Assembly (NCBI RefSeq): GCF_001642475.1
Contig: NW_019173950.1
Coordinates: 124,001-188,000, forward strand
Length of the DNA: 64,000 nucleotides
DNA from: Fonsecaea monophora
Taxonomy: Eukaryota > Ascomycota > Eurotiomycetes > Chaetothyriales > Herpotrichiellaceae
Direction: 5' to 3'
Below, piece by piece: positions 62,088 through 64,000 of the stretch. The first letter of the stretch is position 1. Each line of letters opens with the position of its first letter. The translations under genes and the position numbers were made by a program. The notes beneath the pieces are model-generated. The model saw only the letters and a program-made list of their open reading frames with translations, was not told the origin of the DNA and did not search any database.

Positions 62088-64000
62088 ATGGCGTCCCGCG
62101 ACGATAGACCCGAGGTCAGGTTCAGCGATGCTCCGGGGATGCCTGATCCCGGCTTCTACTCCCACGCCGTCACCCTGAAGCAATCGAGTCGCTTAGTGTT
62201 CACGTCCGGAATCATCGCGCAGCGACCGGATGGCAGCTTCCCAGAGTCGCTGGAGGAGCAGGCCGAGACCGTGTACAAGAATCTCCAGGAGGCGCTGGAA
62301 AAGTCGTGCGCCTCTCCGCGAGATGTGGTCAAGGTCACCTTCTATGTCGTGGACTGGTCGCTAGAGCAGGGCGAGACCTTTATCAAGCAGTTTGTCAAGT
62401 TCATGACGGACGAAGATGGCACGACCCGTCGGCCCATTACAACGTTGATTCCTGTCACGAAGCTTGCAATCCCGGGAGCCAAACTTGAGATCGAGGTGGT
62501 GGCTGCGGTTGGAGACCATGCCGAGCGATACGCAGGACCCTCTGTTCGCTCCTTTGCCCGACCAGGAGCGCCGTCCAAGGTCGACGTGGTGGTGGTTGGC
62601 GGCGGCTTCAGTGGTGTGCAGGCAGCGTGGGATCTGCAAAAGGCTGGGTTGAGCTGCGTTCTTCTGGAAGCGAAGCATCGCATTGGTGGTCGAAGCCGGT
62701 CGCAGCAACTGCAGAGCGGGCCGGGCATCATCGAGCTTGGGGCGACCTGGATCAACAAGAAGACACAACCAAAAGTGTATGCCACAGCGATACGACTGGG
62801 CTTGGATGTTGTGGATCAATATACCCAAGGGGACGAAATCTGGCAGTTCCATGACGGCGCAGCTGTGAGAACAACCCCTGGCACTGTAAGTCTAGGTTCT
62901 GTTGATGTTTGGAAAGTGTGTGGCTGCTGATCAATCCGCGACTCAGCCTCAGGCAGACCAGGTGAACCGATTCAATATCGCGATGTGTGAGTTGATCGAC
63001 GGCGGTGGCCAGGACATTAACATCCACAAGACGGACGAGTTCCCCACAAACCTTGACGTTTCGATGGACACGTGGTCCGAAAGCAAAGGGTTCAGCGATG
63101 ATCTGACCAAGTCTGCGGTGAAGTTCTTTACAAGCGCCGTTGTCGGTCGCGATCCGGCCGAGATGGGGATGCATTATTTCCTGGATTACGTCAAGTCAGG
63201 GGGAGGATTTATGAGTCTCGCGACTGAAGGCGAAGCTGGTGCACAGTCTCTCAAGATCAAGCAAGGTGATGACCGAACGTCTGCTCGTGGAACTTCTTCC
63301 GCTTACTTATCTGGCAGGCACTTCCGCTATTGCGACTGGCCTGGCGGACGAGATGAAGCCCGGATCTATCTTTATCAACAGTCCCGTCGACAACATCCAT
63401 CAAACCGCCAAAGGAGCGCTTGTCCACACTGCGACAGGAGACAGCATATTCTGTCGGAAAGTGGTCATTGCCATCCCAACCAATACCTACAAACTGATTA
63501 ACTTCTCGCCTCCTTTACCTCATGACAAGAGTGCGCTCGTCTCGCGTACCAAGCCAGGTGTATATGCGAAGATCATTCTCACGTATAGTCGGATGTGGTG
63601 GAGAGACATCGGATTAGTGGGCAAGTTCACGAGCTTCAAGGGCCCGATCTGTTTCTCGTGGGACATTTCGGACGAGTCGCGACAACAGTACTCCCTGGCG
63701 TTATTCAGCGCGGGTGAGATCGCGACGAGATGGGCGACGCTGAACGAGCTCCAACGCATCGAAGCCGTGATTGACCATCTGGCCGAGCTGGTGGGTGAGG
63801 AGCACGCACACCTGGCTAGGGACGACGTCCTCGAAGTCAACTATGTCAACTGGGGCGAGGAAGAATACCTGGGTGGCGCACCCACGTCCGCGATGGGACC
63901 TGGGATGCTCTCCAGGTACGGTGCAGCGCTGCGACAGCCATTCAAACACATCCACTTTGCAGGTGGTGAGACGGCCTTTGAGTGGAAGGGGTATCTCGAA
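62088..64000 (+). CDS. RidA (YjgF) / flavin amine oxidase fusion protein, 3' end beyond the window
   Basis: Exons 62088-62885, 62947-63265 and 63318 to beyond 64000, with introns of 61 and 52 nt. The first 145 residues are a RidA/YjgF domain (RLVFTSGIIAQRPDGSFPES, VVKVTFYVVDW, KLEIEVVAAV). Then comes a monoamine oxidase-type flavoenzyme: VDVVVVGGGFSGVQAAWDLQ (dinucleotide fold, near 165), LLEAKHRIGGRSRS, IIELGATWIN, and near the window end FKHIHFAGGETAFEWKGYLE, which is the usual C-terminal FAD-site motif. Amine oxidases make imines, and many RidA proteins hydrolyse imines or enamines, so the fusion has chemical logic. However, the Arg that active RidA uses in its A-R-S/T-x-V segment appears to be Thr or Ile here (RRPITTLIPV), so deaminase activity is uncertain. 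Only the last part of the protein is missing. Substrate unknown. Confidence 0.92.

Noticed and set aside
59729..64000. Secondary-metabolite cluster
   Set aside because: No polyketide synthase, peptide synthetase, terpene cyclase or P450 is seen in the window; one oxidase and one regulator do not make a cluster.

Overview
This window is nuclear DNA of a filamentous ascomycete (Pezizomycotina). The genes carry short introns of mostly 47 to 70 nt with GT..AG ends, the spacing is compact, and the families are fungal: Atg2, Swc5, Rpn13, Nug1, a Zn2Cys6 factor, a DUF3425-type bZIP, a BrlA-like C2H2 factor and an Htf1-like homeodomain factor. A BrlA-like protein points to Eurotiomycetes, perhaps black yeasts (Chaetothyriales); that is inference. 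No transposon, rRNA, convincing tRNA, CRISPR array or secondary-metabolite synthase was seen.

Layout. 1-43: possible start of a leftward gene that leaves the window. 1847-10693: Atg2 and an ADA2/ADGF-type adenosine deaminase, both leftward. 11228-16981: a leftward bZIP factor whose zipper is broken by one base, divergent from an SCP2-PhyH fusion dioxygenase, then a sideroflexin. 17862-22857: an ELO fatty-acid elongase with a long amphipathic and acidic tail, and a carotenoid oxygenase, both leftward. 24052-29552: Swc5, an unrecognised disordered protein, and the BrlA-like conidiation regulator. 31484-35180: a zinc alcohol dehydrogenase and a degenerate fatty-acid-hydroxylase-like membrane protein, divergent. 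35909-40964: eL6 and Rpn13 around a shared 513-bp promoter, then a metallo-beta-lactamase-fold protein. 41504-46625: a Dpb4-like histone-fold protein, the Nug1 GTPase, and a HAD phosphatase. 46626-51464: about 4.8 kb without a convincing gene, upstream of the homeodomain factor (51465-53813). 54476-58547: a small hydrophilin and a CorA-like membrane protein. 59729-64000: a Zn2Cys6 factor divergent from a RidA-amine oxidase fusion that is cut by the window end.

Most neighbours are unrelated housekeeping genes: autophagy, chromatin, DNA replication, ribosome assembly, proteasome and mitochondrial transport. Two likely regulators of asexual sporulation (BrlA-like and Htf1-like) and a stress hydrophilin lie within about 27 kb. 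The only pair that looks like a small functional module is the Zn2Cys6 factor with the RidA-amine oxidase. Exon boundaries were worked out by hand from splice signals, reading phase and family conservation. Family calls are from remembered motifs, not from searches.
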